This document shows positions 36,685-45,510 of a DNA stretch of 64,000 nt, in pieces. The translations under genes and the position numbers were made by a program. Origin of the DNA: Marinobacter sp. CHS3-4 (lineage in GTDB: Bacteria; Pseudomonadota; Gammaproteobacteria; Pseudomonadales; Oleiphilaceae); NCBI RefSeq assembly GCF_030053415.1, contig NZ_JASGBJ010000003.1, positions 248,001-312,000 of the forward strand. Reading direction: 5' to 3'. Below the pieces are notes generated by a model. It was not told the origin of the DNA, searched no databases, and saw only the letters and a list, made by a program, of their open reading frames with translations. Positions within the stretch are counted from its first letter, which is position 1; each line of letters begins with the position of its first letter.

Positions 36685-38838
36685 GTGTCGGCAGAGGCGA
36701 CAGTAGAGGTGCTGGCAAGTGAGTTAAGCACCTATCTTGATACCAATCGCATCAATCAGGTGCGACGAGCCTACTATTATGCCGAACAAGCCCACGAAGG
36801 GCAGATGCGCAAAAGCGGCGACCGTTACATTACCCACCCTCTGGCTGTGGCCCACATTCTTGCCAGCCTGAAGCTGGACCATCAAAGCCTGATGGCGGCC
36901 ATGCTTCACGACGTTATCGAAGATACCGGTATCCCGAAAGACGCCTTGGCCGAGCAATTTGGTGAAGATGTCGCCGAATTGGTAGACGGCGTCAGCAAGC
37001 TCACCCAGATAGAATTCCGTACCCGCGCCGAAGCCCAGGCTGAAAACTTCCAGAAGATGACTCTGGCCATGGCTCGCGACATCCGGGTGATTCTGGTCAA
37101 ACTGGCGGACAGGCTGCACAACATGCGCACTCTGGGCCCCATGCCCTATGAAAAACGCAAGCGCATCGCTAACGAAACCCTGGACATATACGCGCCCATA
37201 GCCAACCGGTTAGGCATGCATTCCATCTGTACAGAATTGGAAGACCTGGGGTTCTCGTCACTTTACCCCATGCGCTCGAAATACATTTCCAAAGCGGTCG
37301 CGAAATTGCGGGGCAGTCACCGGGAAATCATTGATGAGATTCGCGGTAAGCTGCAGGAAAAGCTGGAAGAGCGAGGCTTGCCTGGCAGGATTCAGGGCCG
37401 GGAAAAGCATTTGAACAGCATCTACAACAAGATGAAGTTCAAGCATAAGTCCTTCCATGAAATCATGGATGTGTATGCGTTTCGAATCATTACGGACACC
37501 GAAGACGACTGTTATCGCATTCTGGGTGCCGTGCACAGCCTCTATAAACCACTCCCCGGCCGCTTCAAAGATTACATCGCCATGCCCAAGGCCAATGGGT
37601 ATCAGTCATTGCATACCACCCTGTTCGGCATGCACGTGAATATTGAAATCCAGATCCGCACCGAAGAAATGGAGCAGATTGCCAACAACGGCATCGCGGC
37701 CCATTGGATGTACAAGAATGAGCCGTCCGACGTCAGCGCGGTGAACCAGAACCGGGTCGATCAATGGGTGAAAGGCCTGATGGAAATGCGGGAGCGGGCG
37801 GACGATTCCCTGGAATTCATCGAACACGTCAAAGTGGATCTGTTCCCGGATGAGATCTATGTGTTCACGCCCAAAGGCCGGATCATGGAATTGCCGCGAG
37901 GCGCGACGCCGGTGGACTTCGCCTATGCGATTCACACCGACATTGGCAATGCCTGCGTGGCCTGCAGGATCAATCGCAATCTGGGCTCGTTGAGCCAGAC
38001 ATTGCAAAGCGGTCAGACGGTGGAAATTATTACGGCACCGGGTGCCCGCCCGAATCCTGCGTGGCTGAGCTTCGTAACGACCGGCAAGGCCCGCAGCAGT
38101 ATCCGTCATGTGCTCAAGAATCAGCGCCGTGCGGAGTCCCTTGAGCTGGGTAGAACCTTGTTGAAACGTTCTTTGAAAGGTTTCGGTACCAAACTCTCGG
38201 ATGTTAATGAAGCGCAGATCCAACATGTCGTGCGACACAACCAGGTTGAAAGTTTCGAAGATCTGATCAGCGACATCGGCCTTGGGAATCGAATGGCTTA
38301 TCTGGTGGCCAGGCAACTGGTCAGCGATCAGAGTGAGAGTGGAAAGGGGGTCACCAAGCAAACCGAATTGTCGGGGCAGGAACATGGCTCCATGACCATT
38401 CGCGGCACCGAAGGCTTACTGGTCAAATTCGCCAAGTGTTGCAAGCCGATCCCGGGCGATCCGGTCGTGGGAGTAATGGATTCTGGTAAAGGTCTGGTGA
38501 TTCATTCCGATACCTGTCCACGTTTGCCTGACGACAGCGAATCCCGCGCCAATCTGACCCAGTTGAAATGGGCCAAGGATATCGACGGCGAATTCTCCGT
38601 TGAACTACGGGTAGAGTTGGAACGCCAGCGAGGGGTGATTGCCGAACTGGCCAACGCGGTGGCCATGGCCGATGGCAACATTGAGCGAATCAACGTGGAA
38701 GAGCAGAACGCGCGATTGGGCGTTGTCAGCCTGGTGGTCCATGTTCAGGGGCGTCGCCACCTGGCCCGAGTCATGCGCCGCGTGCGCAATATCAAAGCGG
38801 TGACCCATATTAATCGGGTACGCAACCGGGGCAGTTGA
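36685..38838 (+). CDS. spoT: Bifunctional (p)ppGpp synthase/hydrolase SpoT
   Basis: About 717 aa. I choose GTG 36685, with GGAGG four bases upstream; the open frame from ATG 36619 runs through the terminator hairpin. The HD hydrolase ([33 protein letters not shown]), synthetase ([39 protein letters not shown]), TGS and C-terminal ACT domains are present. The intact HD residues and synteny with rpoZ favour SpoT over RelA. It controls the stringent response. Confidence 0.94.
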   Translation: MSAEATVEVLASELSTYLDTNRINQVRRAYYYAEQAHEGQMRKSGDRYITHPLAVAHILASLKLDHQSLMAAMLHDVIEDTGIPKDALAEQFGEDVAELVDGVSKLTQIEFRTRAEAQAENFQKMTLAMARDIRVILVKLADRLHNMRTLGPMPYEKRKRIANETLDIYAPIANRLGMHSICTELEDLGFSSLYPMRSKYISKAVAKLRGSHREIIDEIRGKLQEKLEERGLPGRIQGREKHLNSIYNKMKFKHKSFHEIMDVYAFRIITDTEDDCYRILGAVHSLYKPLPGRFKDYIAMPKANGYQSLHTTLFGMHVNIEIQIRTEEMEQIANNGIAAHWMYKNEPSDVSAVNQNRVDQWVKGLMEMRERADDSLEFIEHVKVDLFPDEIYVFTPKGRIMELPRGATPVDFAYAIHTDIGNACVACRINRNLGSLSQTLQSGQTVEIITAPGARPNPAWLSFVTTGKARSSIRHVLKNQRRAESLELGRTLLKRSLKGFGTKLSDVNEAQIQHVVRHNQVESFEDLISDIGLGNRMAYLVARQLVSDQSESGKGVTKQTELSGQEHGSMTIRGTEGLLVKFAKCCKPIPGDPVVGVMDSGKGLVIHSDTCPRLPDDSESRANLTQLKWAKDIDGEFSVELRVELERQRGVIAELANAVAMADGNIERINVEEQNARLGVVSLVVHVQGRRHLARVMRRVRNIKAVTHINRVRNRGS

Positions 38839-38888
38839 CAGTCCGCGCCTCTGGAGGTGAGGATTGCCGTTTTGAACGAGGGAAAAAC

Positions 38889-39275
38889 ATGACCAACAAA
38901 TCTGTCATTCAGACTGAAAACGCGCCGCAGGCTATTGGCACCTATTCTCAGGCCGTCAAAGCTGGTGATACCGTGTATCTTTCTGGCCAGATTCCACTGG
39001 TGCCGCAGACCATGGAAGTGGTGGCCGGTGATTTTGCGGCGAAAACCCGCCAGGTGTTCGAGAACCTGAAAGCCGTGTGCGAAGCCAGCGGCGGCGAGCT
39101 GAAGGACATCGTCAAGCTCAACATCTACATGACGGACCTGAGCAACTTTGCCACCGTCAACGAGATCATGGCGACCTACTTTCAGGAACCGTACCCGGCC
39201 CGCGCCGCTGTGGGGGTTGCCGCGTTGCCCAAAGGCGTTCCCATTGAAATGGAAGCGGTTATGGTTCTGAGCTGA
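38889..39275 (+). CDS. ridA: RidA family enamine/imine deaminase
   Basis: 128 aa from ATG 38889 with GAGGGA upstream. [39 protein letters not shown]-type and [21 protein letters not shown] motifs are present, including the arginine used by active RidA. It clears reactive 2-aminoacrylate and related imines. It is the usual partner 3' of spoT. Confidence 0.94.
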   Translation: MTNKSVIQTENAPQAIGTYSQAVKAGDTVYLSGQIPLVPQTMEVVAGDFAAKTRQVFENLKAVCEASGGELKDIVKLNIYMTDLSNFATVNEIMATYFQEPYPARAAVGVAALPKGVPIEMEAVMVLS

Positions 39276-39293
39276 TTCGGACGTCGTCCGAGC

Positions 39294-39323
39294 AAAAAAG
39301 GCGGCCCTGGGGCCGCCTTTTTT
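39294..39323. terminator. Bidirectional terminator between ridA and the epimerase gene
   Basis: GGCGGCC (39300-39306) pairs with GGCCGCC (39311-39317), with an A-run on the left and six T on the right. A smaller hairpin, CGGAC-GTC-GTCCG, lies just before it at 39278-39290. Confidence 0.9.
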
Positions 39324-40200
39324 ATTGTTGTTTCATTTGTTCATCGATCATTTCGCCGTAGCCGGCCCGATAGTTCGGATAGCGGAATTCAAACCCGCTT
39401 TGCAGAAGTTTCTGGTTACTGCAGCGCTTGCTGCCAGCTCGGCCGCCTTTACGCGCACCGGCCGCTGGAGCTTTGCAGGGCAGTTGTGAGCGTACCCACT
39501 CAACCACCTCATCCAGCCGGGCGGGTTCGCTGTCGCTGGCCAGGTAGCAAGGCTCCAGCGCCTGGCCATTGAGTGCATGTTCTGCAAGATGACAGACTGC
39601 CGCGGCGGCGTCCGCCTCATGAATACGGTTGCTGAAAGGTGCGGGCGAGGCTGGGTCCATCTCACCTTCCATCACCGCCTGCAGGAAGCGTTTGCGTGAC
39701 GGACCGTAAATACCACTGAAACGAACAACCGTCGCCGGGAATCCGCTGTTCAGTGCCGTTTGTTCGCCTTGCAGGATCTGTTGGCCGCTGGCCCTGGCGG
39801 GTTCGGTTGGGCTGGATTCGTCCACCCAGGAATCGTCGTCCTGGGAATACACGCTGCTACTGCTGATAAAGATAAGGCGCTTAACCGGCTGGTCGCCGAT
39901 GGCGTTGATCAGGTTCTCAAGTCCGGTGACAAAGGCATCCCGATAACCAGACTCGTCATATTGAACCGGCGTTAGACAGTAGATAACCAAATCCAGTTCT
40001 TTTGGCAGGACCGCCCTTAGCTGATCTGGATTCAGCAGATCGGCGGCCACTGGATGAACGCCCGTTGGCACTCGATCCGGATTGCGCCGAAGGCCGTAAA
40101 TAGTGTGTTCTTTTGCGAGGTGCGAGGCGATGGTGCCTCCGAGTTTGCCGCACCCGGCGATCAGAATGCGCGGAGCGGTTTCGTCTTCGGTGATTGCCAT
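39322..40200 (-). CDS. NAD-dependent epimerase/dehydratase-like (extended SDR) protein
   Basis: About 292 aa from ATG 40200; a TTG at 40212 is also in frame. The Rossmann turn ILIAGCGKLGGTIASHLA is a variant of GxxGxxG, and ISSSSVYSQ and IYGPSR follow at the usual strand ends. The catalytic YxxxK is not visible where expected (GQQILQGEQ in its place), so it may be a binding or atypical SDR such as the YeeZ group. It is divergent from oxyR. Confidence 0.8.
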   Translation of the reverse strand: MAITEDETAPRILIAGCGKLGGTIASHLAKEHTIYGLRRNPDRVPTGVHPVAADLLNPDQLRAVLPKELDLVIYCLTPVQYDESGYRDAFVTGLENLINAIGDQPVKRLIFISSSSVYSQDDDSWVDESSPTEPARASGQQILQGEQTALNSGFPATVVRFSGIYGPSRKRFLQAVMEGEMDPASPAPFSNRIHEADAAAAVCHLAEHALNGQALEPCYLASDSEPARLDEVVEWVRSQLPCKAPAAGARKGGRAGSKRCSNQKLLQSGFEFRYPNYRAGYGEMIDEQMKQQ

Positions 40201-40249
40201 AGGCAAACTCAATCCTTATGCTTTGGATAATAAATTACCGGAGCCTCCC

Positions 40250-41209
40250 ATGACTCTTACCGAGTTACGATACGTTGTTACCCTTGCTCGAGAAAGACAT
40301 TTTGGCCGCGCTGCCGAGCGTTGTCATGTCAGTCAGCCTACCCTCAGCGTGGCGGTGAAAAAACTCGAAGATGAACTGGGTATACCGCTGTTCGAACGCA
40401 GTAAAAACAGCATTCGTGTTACGGAAACCGGTAAGCGCATCATTGAGCAATCCCAGCGTGTGTTGGATCAGGTGGGGCTGATCCGAGACATGGCCCAGGA
40501 CGGTAAAAATCAGCTCAATGCACCGTTGAAAGTGGGTGCTATTTATACCATCGGGCCATACCTTTTCCCCCACTTGCTGCCGGAACTGCGCCGGGGCGCG
40601 CCGGACATGCCGTTGTACATCGAAGAGAATTACACCGCCACTCTGCGCCAGAAGCTTCGCCAGTCAGAGCTGGATGCCATCATCATCGCGTTGCCATTTG
40701 AAGAGCCTGAAGTGGTTACGCTTCCGCTGTATGACGAGCCTTTTGTGGTTCTGCTGCCCGGTGGTCACCCCCTGGCCAGGCACGAAAGCCTGACAGCAGA
40801 ACAGCTGGCGAAAGAACAGTTGCTGTTGTTAGGCCCTGGCCACTGTTTCCGCGACCAGGTTCTGGAATCCTGTCCGCCACTGGTGGAAGCCGTCAGTCGC
40901 AGCTCGGCCACGGAGAAGGGGCCGTCGCTGGTTACCGAAGGCAGTTCGCTGGAAACCATTCGCCACATGGTGGCTTCCGGGCTGGGTATTACGGTTTTGC
41001 CGATGTCTGCGGCCACCGCCATGCAGTACGACGAAGACATTCTGGCTGTTCGACCGTTCGTGGCGCCTGTGCCCTACCGCACGGTGGCGCTGGCCTGGCG
41101 AGTCACCTTTCCGCGACCCAAGGCAATTGACGTGCTGTCTCTGGCAGCCAGCCAATGTCGGGTGATGGATAAGGCGAAGTTGGAAAAACCAGCCGCTACT
41201 GCGTCCTGA
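40250..41209 (+). CDS. oxyR: OxyR, peroxide-sensing LysR regulator
   Basis: 319 aa from ATG 40250 (GGAG upstream). The N-terminal LysR helix-turn-helix is RHFGRAAERCHVSQPTLSVA. The redox centre GHCFRDQVLESC places cysteines at 199 and 208, the same numbers as E. coli OxyR. It activates peroxide defence on disulfide formation. recG follows after 7 bp, as in many gammaproteobacteria. Confidence 0.94.
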   Translation: MTLTELRYVVTLARERHFGRAAERCHVSQPTLSVAVKKLEDELGIPLFERSKNSIRVTETGKRIIEQSQRVLDQVGLIRDMAQDGKNQLNAPLKVGAIYTIGPYLFPHLLPELRRGAPDMPLYIEENYTATLRQKLRQSELDAIIIALPFEEPEVVTLPLYDEPFVVLLPGGHPLARHESLTAEQLAKEQLLLLGPGHCFRDQVLESCPPLVEAVSRSSATEKGPSLVTEGSSLETIRHMVASGLGITVLPMSAATAMQYDEDILAVRPFVAPVPYRTVALAWRVTFPRPKAIDVLSLAASQCRVMDKAKLEKPAATAS

Positions 41210-41216
41210 GCAGTTC

Positions 41217-43292
41217 ATGACCTCACTGGGCGACATTGACGTCACCGTTCTAAAAGGGGTGGGCAAGGCTCTTGCCCAGACCCTGGCGAAGCTGGGAATC
41301 CATTCTCTGCAGGATCTGCTGTTCCACCTTCCACACCGATACGAGGACCGAACCCGCCTGATCCCGATGGGGCAGCTGCGTATTGGCGACGTGGGCGTGG
41401 TGGAAGGTGAGGTGATGAAGGCGGATCTGGTGATGGGGCGCCGGCGTAGCCTGCAGGTGACTTTAAAGGACAGCAGCGGCTTTCTGGTCATGCGTTTCTT
41501 CCACTTCAACGCCGCCCAGAAAAACCAGCTGTCGGAAGGCACACGTGTGCGGTGTTTTGGTGAAGTTCGTCCGGGCCGGGCAGGTTTTGAATTCTATCAC
41601 CCGGAATATCAGGTCAACCCGCCACCGATGCCCTCAGCGGCCGAGGCCACCCTGACGCCGGTCTATCCCCTTACCGAAGGCATTCAGCAGCCGCGGGTCC
41701 GCTCGCTGTGCCAGCAGGCGCTGACTTATCTCAAGCGTTATCCCATCCATGACTGGTTGCCGCCGGAATTGATGGAGCAATATCAGTTGCCCGGTATTAC
41801 ACAGGCTGTGGAATTGGTGCACTCACCGCCTGCCAGTGCGCCGGTCCATCTGTTGATGGAGGGAAGACATCCGGCTCAGCAACGCCTGGTGATGGAAGAG
41901 CTGCTTGCGCATCAGCTTAGCCTGTTGCAGGTCAGACAACAGATTCAGGCTCGTGATGCGCTACCGCTGTTACCCAATGGCGATTTGCCGGCACGGTTTC
42001 TTGAAGAGTTGCCATTCAGACTGACTGGCGCCCAGAAGCAGGTAATGAGCGAAATTCGTCAGGATCTGAGCCAGACTGTACCCATGCTGCGCCTGGTTCA
42101 GGGTGATGTGGGCTCTGGCAAAACCGTTGTGGCAGCGTTGGCAGCTCTGCAGGCCATTGGCGCCGGGGCCCAGGTCGCCCTGATGGCGCCAACGGAAATC
42201 CTGGCGGAACAACATTATCAAAATTTCAGGGGCTGGCTGGAGCCTCTCGGTATTCAGCTGGCATGGTTATCCGGCAAGGTAAAGGGAACCGCCCGAAAAG
42301 GTGTTCTTCAGGCGGTGAGCACCGGAGAAGCCGGCGTGGTCATTGGTACCCATGCTCTATTCCAGGATGACGTTGTGTTCAACCGCCTGGCTCTGGTGAT
42401 CGTCGACGAGCAACACCGGTTTGGGGTGCATCAACGCCTGGCGCTGAGAGAGAAGGGGGTTGGCGGAACCCTGGCGCCTCACCAGTTGATCATGACCGCC
42501 ACGCCCATTCCCAGGACGTTGGCCATGAGCGCCTATGCGGATCTGGATACCTCGGTGATCGACGAATTGCCACCGGGTCGCAAACCCATAGAAACCATCG
42601 CCATCCCGGACAGTCGCCGGGAGGATGTGACTGATCGGGTGCGCAACGCTTGCCGGGAAGGGCGCCAGGCTTACTGGGTGTGTACGCTGATTGAAGAATC
42701 CGAGGCCCTTCAGTGTCAGGCGGCGGAAGCCACGGCAGAAGAATTGGCCAAACGCTTGCCAGACCTGAAGGTGGGGTTGGTCCATGGGCGTCTCAAAGCG
42801 TCGGAAAAAGCCCAGGTGATGGAACAGTTCAAGGAAGGTGAGCTGGATCTGTTGGTAGCGACTACCGTGATTGAGGTCGGGGTTGATGTGCCCAATGCGT
42901 CACTGATCATTATTGAAAATCCGGAGAGGCTGGGGCTCGCTCAATTGCACCAGCTCAGAGGCCGGGTCGGTCGGGGCGAGGAAGCCAGTTTCTGCGTGCT
43001 GATGTACCACCCGCCGCTGTCCCAGAACGGCAAAGCACGGCTTCAAGCCCTGAGAGACAGTCAGGATGGCTTTGTGATTGCTGAAAAAGATCTTGAAATC
43101 CGGGGGCCAGGCGAGGTTCTGGGCACGCGTCAGACTGGTATGATGCAATTCCGGCTGGCGGACTTTGAGCGCGATAAAGGGTGGATCGAACCGGTAAGGG
43201 ATATGGCCCCCGAGTTGTTGAGTCAGCCTGAGCGCGTGAATGGACTGATAAGACGTTGGCTGGGCGAGCGAGTTCGCTACGGCGACGTTTAG
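41217..43292 (+). CDS. recG: ATP-dependent DNA helicase RecG
   Basis: 691 aa, normal length. N-terminal wedge domain (GVGKALAQTLAKLGIHSLQDLLFHLPHRYEDRT), Walker A LVQGDVGSGKTVVAALAAL, VDEQHRFGVHQR and motif VI QLRGRVGRGEEASFCVLMY are present. It remodels stalled forks and branch points. It is probably co-transcribed with oxyR. Confidence 0.96.
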   Translation: MTSLGDIDVTVLKGVGKALAQTLAKLGIHSLQDLLFHLPHRYEDRTRLIPMGQLRIGDVGVVEGEVMKADLVMGRRRSLQVTLKDSSGFLVMRFFHFNAAQKNQLSEGTRVRCFGEVRPGRAGFEFYHPEYQVNPPPMPSAAEATLTPVYPLTEGIQQPRVRSLCQQALTYLKRYPIHDWLPPELMEQYQLPGITQAVELVHSPPASAPVHLLMEGRHPAQQRLVMEELLAHQLSLLQVRQQIQARDALPLLPNGDLPARFLEELPFRLTGAQKQVMSEIRQDLSQTVPMLRLVQGDVGSGKTVVAALAALQAIGAGAQVALMAPTEILAEQHYQNFRGWLEPLGIQLAWLSGKVKGTARKGVLQAVSTGEAGVVIGTHALFQDDVVFNRLALVIVDEQHRFGVHQRLALREKGVGGTLAPHQLIMTATPIPRTLAMSAYADLDTSVIDELPPGRKPIETIAIPDSRREDVTDRVRNACREGRQAYWVCTLIEESEALQCQAAEATAEELAKRLPDLKVGLVHGRLKASEKAQVMEQFKEGELDLLVATTVIEVGVDVPNASLIIIENPERLGLAQLHQLRGRVGRGEEASFCVLMYHPPLSQNGKARLQALRDSQDGFVIAEKDLEIRGPGEVLGTRQTGMMQFRLADFERDKGWIEPVRDMAPELLSQPERVNGLIRRWLGERVRYGDV

Positions 43293-43375
43293 CGCTGAGT
43301 CTGACGTTCTGCCCTATAATGAAAATAAACAATAACGAATAAAACGACAGAATAAACGGAACAAGGGAGAGATCT

Positions 43376-44743
43376 ATGGAACTACCTGTCGCAGTCAGGC
43401 AGGCGCTGGGTGATTCCGTCTCCGGAGTGTCGCTCCGGGATGTTAGCCAGGCCGTGGAAGAACAGCTGTTGCGTATGGTACTTCTCAGGGACGATCAGGG
43501 GAGTTTGCAGGCGATTTGCCGCCACACGGATCTTCTGGATATCAACGCCCTGAACAAGAAGCTTGGTCGGGATCTTCGAATGATGACCCGCAGGGACCAG
43601 GCCCAGGCACGCCAGCGTGCTGGCCTGACGGAAATGCCACCATTGCCCTCCCTCACAGGCTGGCCTACGGTCGTTGACGATCGGGTGGATGCTCTGTCTT
43701 CTGTGACTTTGTCGCTGGGTGCAGACAACCCCTGCATCGTGATGCCTTGCGAAGACTTCCAGTCTCTTATCGAGAGCGCCGACCGCCACTCGTTCTCGGT
43801 GGCGTCTGGCAGCATTCAGGTCAACCTGGACCACCCTGAGGAAGATAAGGCCCAGCTTCACTCTGCCATTCGAAAGTTTACCAGCCTGCGAATTCAACAA
43901 CGGCTGGAGGATACCCTGGAGTTGCCACCACTGCCGGAAACAGCTCAGCGAATCATTCACCTGCGGGTCAATCCCAACGCGGTGATGGGCGACCTCGTAG
44001 ACGTCGTGGAGAGTGACCCAAGTTTGGCAGCACAGGTAGTCAGTTGGGCATCGTCGTCTTTTTACGCAGCAGCCGGGCAGGTTCGGTCGGTGCATGATGC
44101 GGTGTCCCGTGTTCTTGGTTTTGATCTGGTAATGAACCTGGCCATGGGCCTGTCACTTGGCCGGGCGCTTAAAACGCCACAGGATCACCCGGAAGGCTAT
44201 GTGGACTACTGGCAGCAGGCGATCTGGCAAGCGCAGTCCTGTGGAATTCTGTCCAGCATGATGCCGAGGGGTGAACGCCCCATATTCGGTTTGTCGTATC
44301 TGGCGGGGTTGCTTCACAACTTTGGCTATCTGGTTCTGGCACAGGTGTTCCCGCCTCATTTCAAGCTGGTGTGTCGTACTTTGGAGGTCAACCCGCACAT
44401 GGATTCGTCGGTCATCGAGCATTACCTTCTGGGGGTCAGCCGTGAGCAGATTGCGGCTCAGCTGATGCAGAACTGGGGCATGCCGGATGAAGTGAACCTG
44501 TCCATCAGGTATCAGAAAAATCCTGGATACGACGGGCCCTATGCCGTCTATGCAAAGCTGCTCTGGCTGGGGCGTCAGTTGCTGATCGAGCGCGGAGTCG
44601 CACTGGGTGCGGGCCAGGAAGTGCCTTCTGAGCTATACGAGTCGTTGGGGCTGGATCGAGCAAAGGTGGAAGATCAGTTTGATCAGCTCGTAGAGAATAA
44701 AGACGTGGTGATGGCCATGGCGGGTATGATGAGCCCGTCATAA
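43376..44743 (+). CDS. YbaK-like/HDOD fusion protein
   Basis: 455 aa. The first ~150 residues resemble a YbaK/ProX aminoacyl-tRNA deacylase-like domain (VEEQLLRMVLLRD, DINALNKKLGRDLRMM, VTLSLGADNPCIVMP). Residues ~175-380 are an HDOD domain (LPPLPETAQRIIHLRVNP, SDPSLAAQVVSWASSSF, YLAGLLHNFGYLVL). HDOD proteins act in signalling, often in chemotaxis, motility or c-di-GMP networks. It is a single gene with GGGAGAG upstream. The role of the fusion is unknown. Confidence 0.8.
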   Translation: MELPVAVRQALGDSVSGVSLRDVSQAVEEQLLRMVLLRDDQGSLQAICRHTDLLDINALNKKLGRDLRMMTRRDQAQARQRAGLTEMPPLPSLTGWPTVVDDRVDALSSVTLSLGADNPCIVMPCEDFQSLIESADRHSFSVASGSIQVNLDHPEEDKAQLHSAIRKFTSLRIQQRLEDTLELPPLPETAQRIIHLRVNPNAVMGDLVDVVESDPSLAAQVVSWASSSFYAAAGQVRSVHDAVSRVLGFDLVMNLAMGLSLGRALKTPQDHPEGYVDYWQQAIWQAQSCGILSSMMPRGERPIFGLSYLAGLLHNFGYLVLAQVFPPHFKLVCRTLEVNPHMDSSVIEHYLLGVSREQIAAQLMQNWGMPDEVNLSIRYQKNPGYDGPYAVYAKLLWLGRQLLIERGVALGAGQEVPSELYESLGLDRAKVEDQFDQLVENKDVVMAMAGMMSPS

Positions 44744-44766
44744 AAAAAGCCGGCCCTGAGGCCGGC
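44742..44766 (-). terminator. Minus-strand terminator hairpin
   Basis: GCCGGCC (44749-44755) pairs with GGCCGGC (44760-44766) around CTGA. The A-run 44742-44748 gives the U-tract only on the minus strand, although a plus-strand gene ends here. A second minus-strand terminator already follows the DUF2489 gene at 44989, which leaves this one to end some other leftward transcript. Confidence 0.75.
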
Positions 44767-44988
44767 AAGCTCACCCGCTTGTTGCAGATTCAATCCAATG
44801 CTAGGAGAAAACAATACGAGTCGTTTGGCGAAAAGTGACAACGACTTCATTTAATTTAGCCAATGGTGCGGAAAAGGAAAGAAAATAGCCGTGGCATTTT
44901 TCGGCTGGATCCTGGTAACAATGTGTCGGCAGCCAGAAAGGTTTGATTTAAAAGATTTAAAACAGCCGTTTTATCGGTAGGTAGTTAC
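44767..44988 (-). ncRNA. Possible small RNA between two minus-strand terminators
   Basis: This 222-bp gap has no ORF. On the minus strand it contains a hairpin (AGTCGTT 44819-44825 with AACGACT 44840-44846) and ends in the strong terminator at 44742-44766. An upstream terminator at 44989-45021 would separate it from the DUF2489 transcript. I cannot point to a convincing promoter, so this is only a candidate. Confidence 0.3.
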
Positions 44989-45021
44989 AAAAAAAAACAA
45001 AACCGCTGCTTATTCAGCGGG
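44989..45021 (-). terminator. Terminator of the DUF2489/molybdoenzyme transcript
   Basis: CCGCTG (45003-45008) and CAGCGG (45015-45020) form a short stem; the A-rich run 44989-45002 makes a long U-tract on the minus strand. It lies 15 bp after the DUF2489 stop. Confidence 0.78.
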
Positions 45022-45035
45022 CAAGGCCAGGGAAA

Positions 45036-45491
45036 TTAGAACGGATGCTGGCGCAGTGCGACAGCGGCCTCGCGAATCCGATCGGCGTGCTCTTCCTCAA
45101 CAGCCAGACGTTCCTGGTCCATCTTTTCGACAAACCGTGTATTGGTGTCCTGCCGGGCCTGGTGAGTTGGCATGTGCTGGATCAGATCATGAACTTCCTG
45201 GAACACCCGGAACGGCGACTGATCCAGCAACTCGGGTTTTACGTGGTCGAGTAACCCTTTGATTCGCAGGCAGGCTTCGGAGTATTCCATCTGGTCTGCC
45301 TCAACGGCCATGGCCAACACCTGCAGGCTATCCACCATATTCTGGTGACGGTCTCGCTGAAAGGCCTCCGTTTTTTGCTGACGCTTGCGCCCTTCTCTGA
45401 GGGTGCGCATCTGCCTGGCGATGAAGGTAATCAGCAAAGCGATGGCGATCATCCCGCTCGAAATCAATGTCCACTGCAGCCACTGGGGCAT
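45036..45491 (-). CDS. DUF2489 membrane-anchored protein
   Basis: 151 aa from ATG 45491, with GGAGATA upstream; the ORF runs to 45692 only by overlapping the molybdoenzyme gene. One N-terminal helix (LQWTLISSGMIAIALLITFIA) is followed by a cytosolic helical domain (QNMVDSLQVLAMAVEADQ, EACLRIKGLLDHV). Function unknown. It is 19 bp downstream of the molybdopterin oxidoreductase gene and probably co-transcribed. Confidence 0.82.
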   Translation of the reverse strand: MPQWLQWTLISSGMIAIALLITFIARQMRTLREGRKRQQKTEAFQRDRHQNMVDSLQVLAMAVEADQMEYSEACLRIKGLLDHVKPELLDQSPFRVFQEVHDLIQHMPTHQARQDTNTRFVEKMDQERLAVEEEHADRIREAAVALRQHPF

Positions 45492-45510
45492 AGTTATCTC
45501 CGAAAGTCGA

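Noticed and set aside
37606-38385. 259-codon minus-strand ORF
   Set aside because: It is antisense to spoT and its composition follows the opposite strand's codons.
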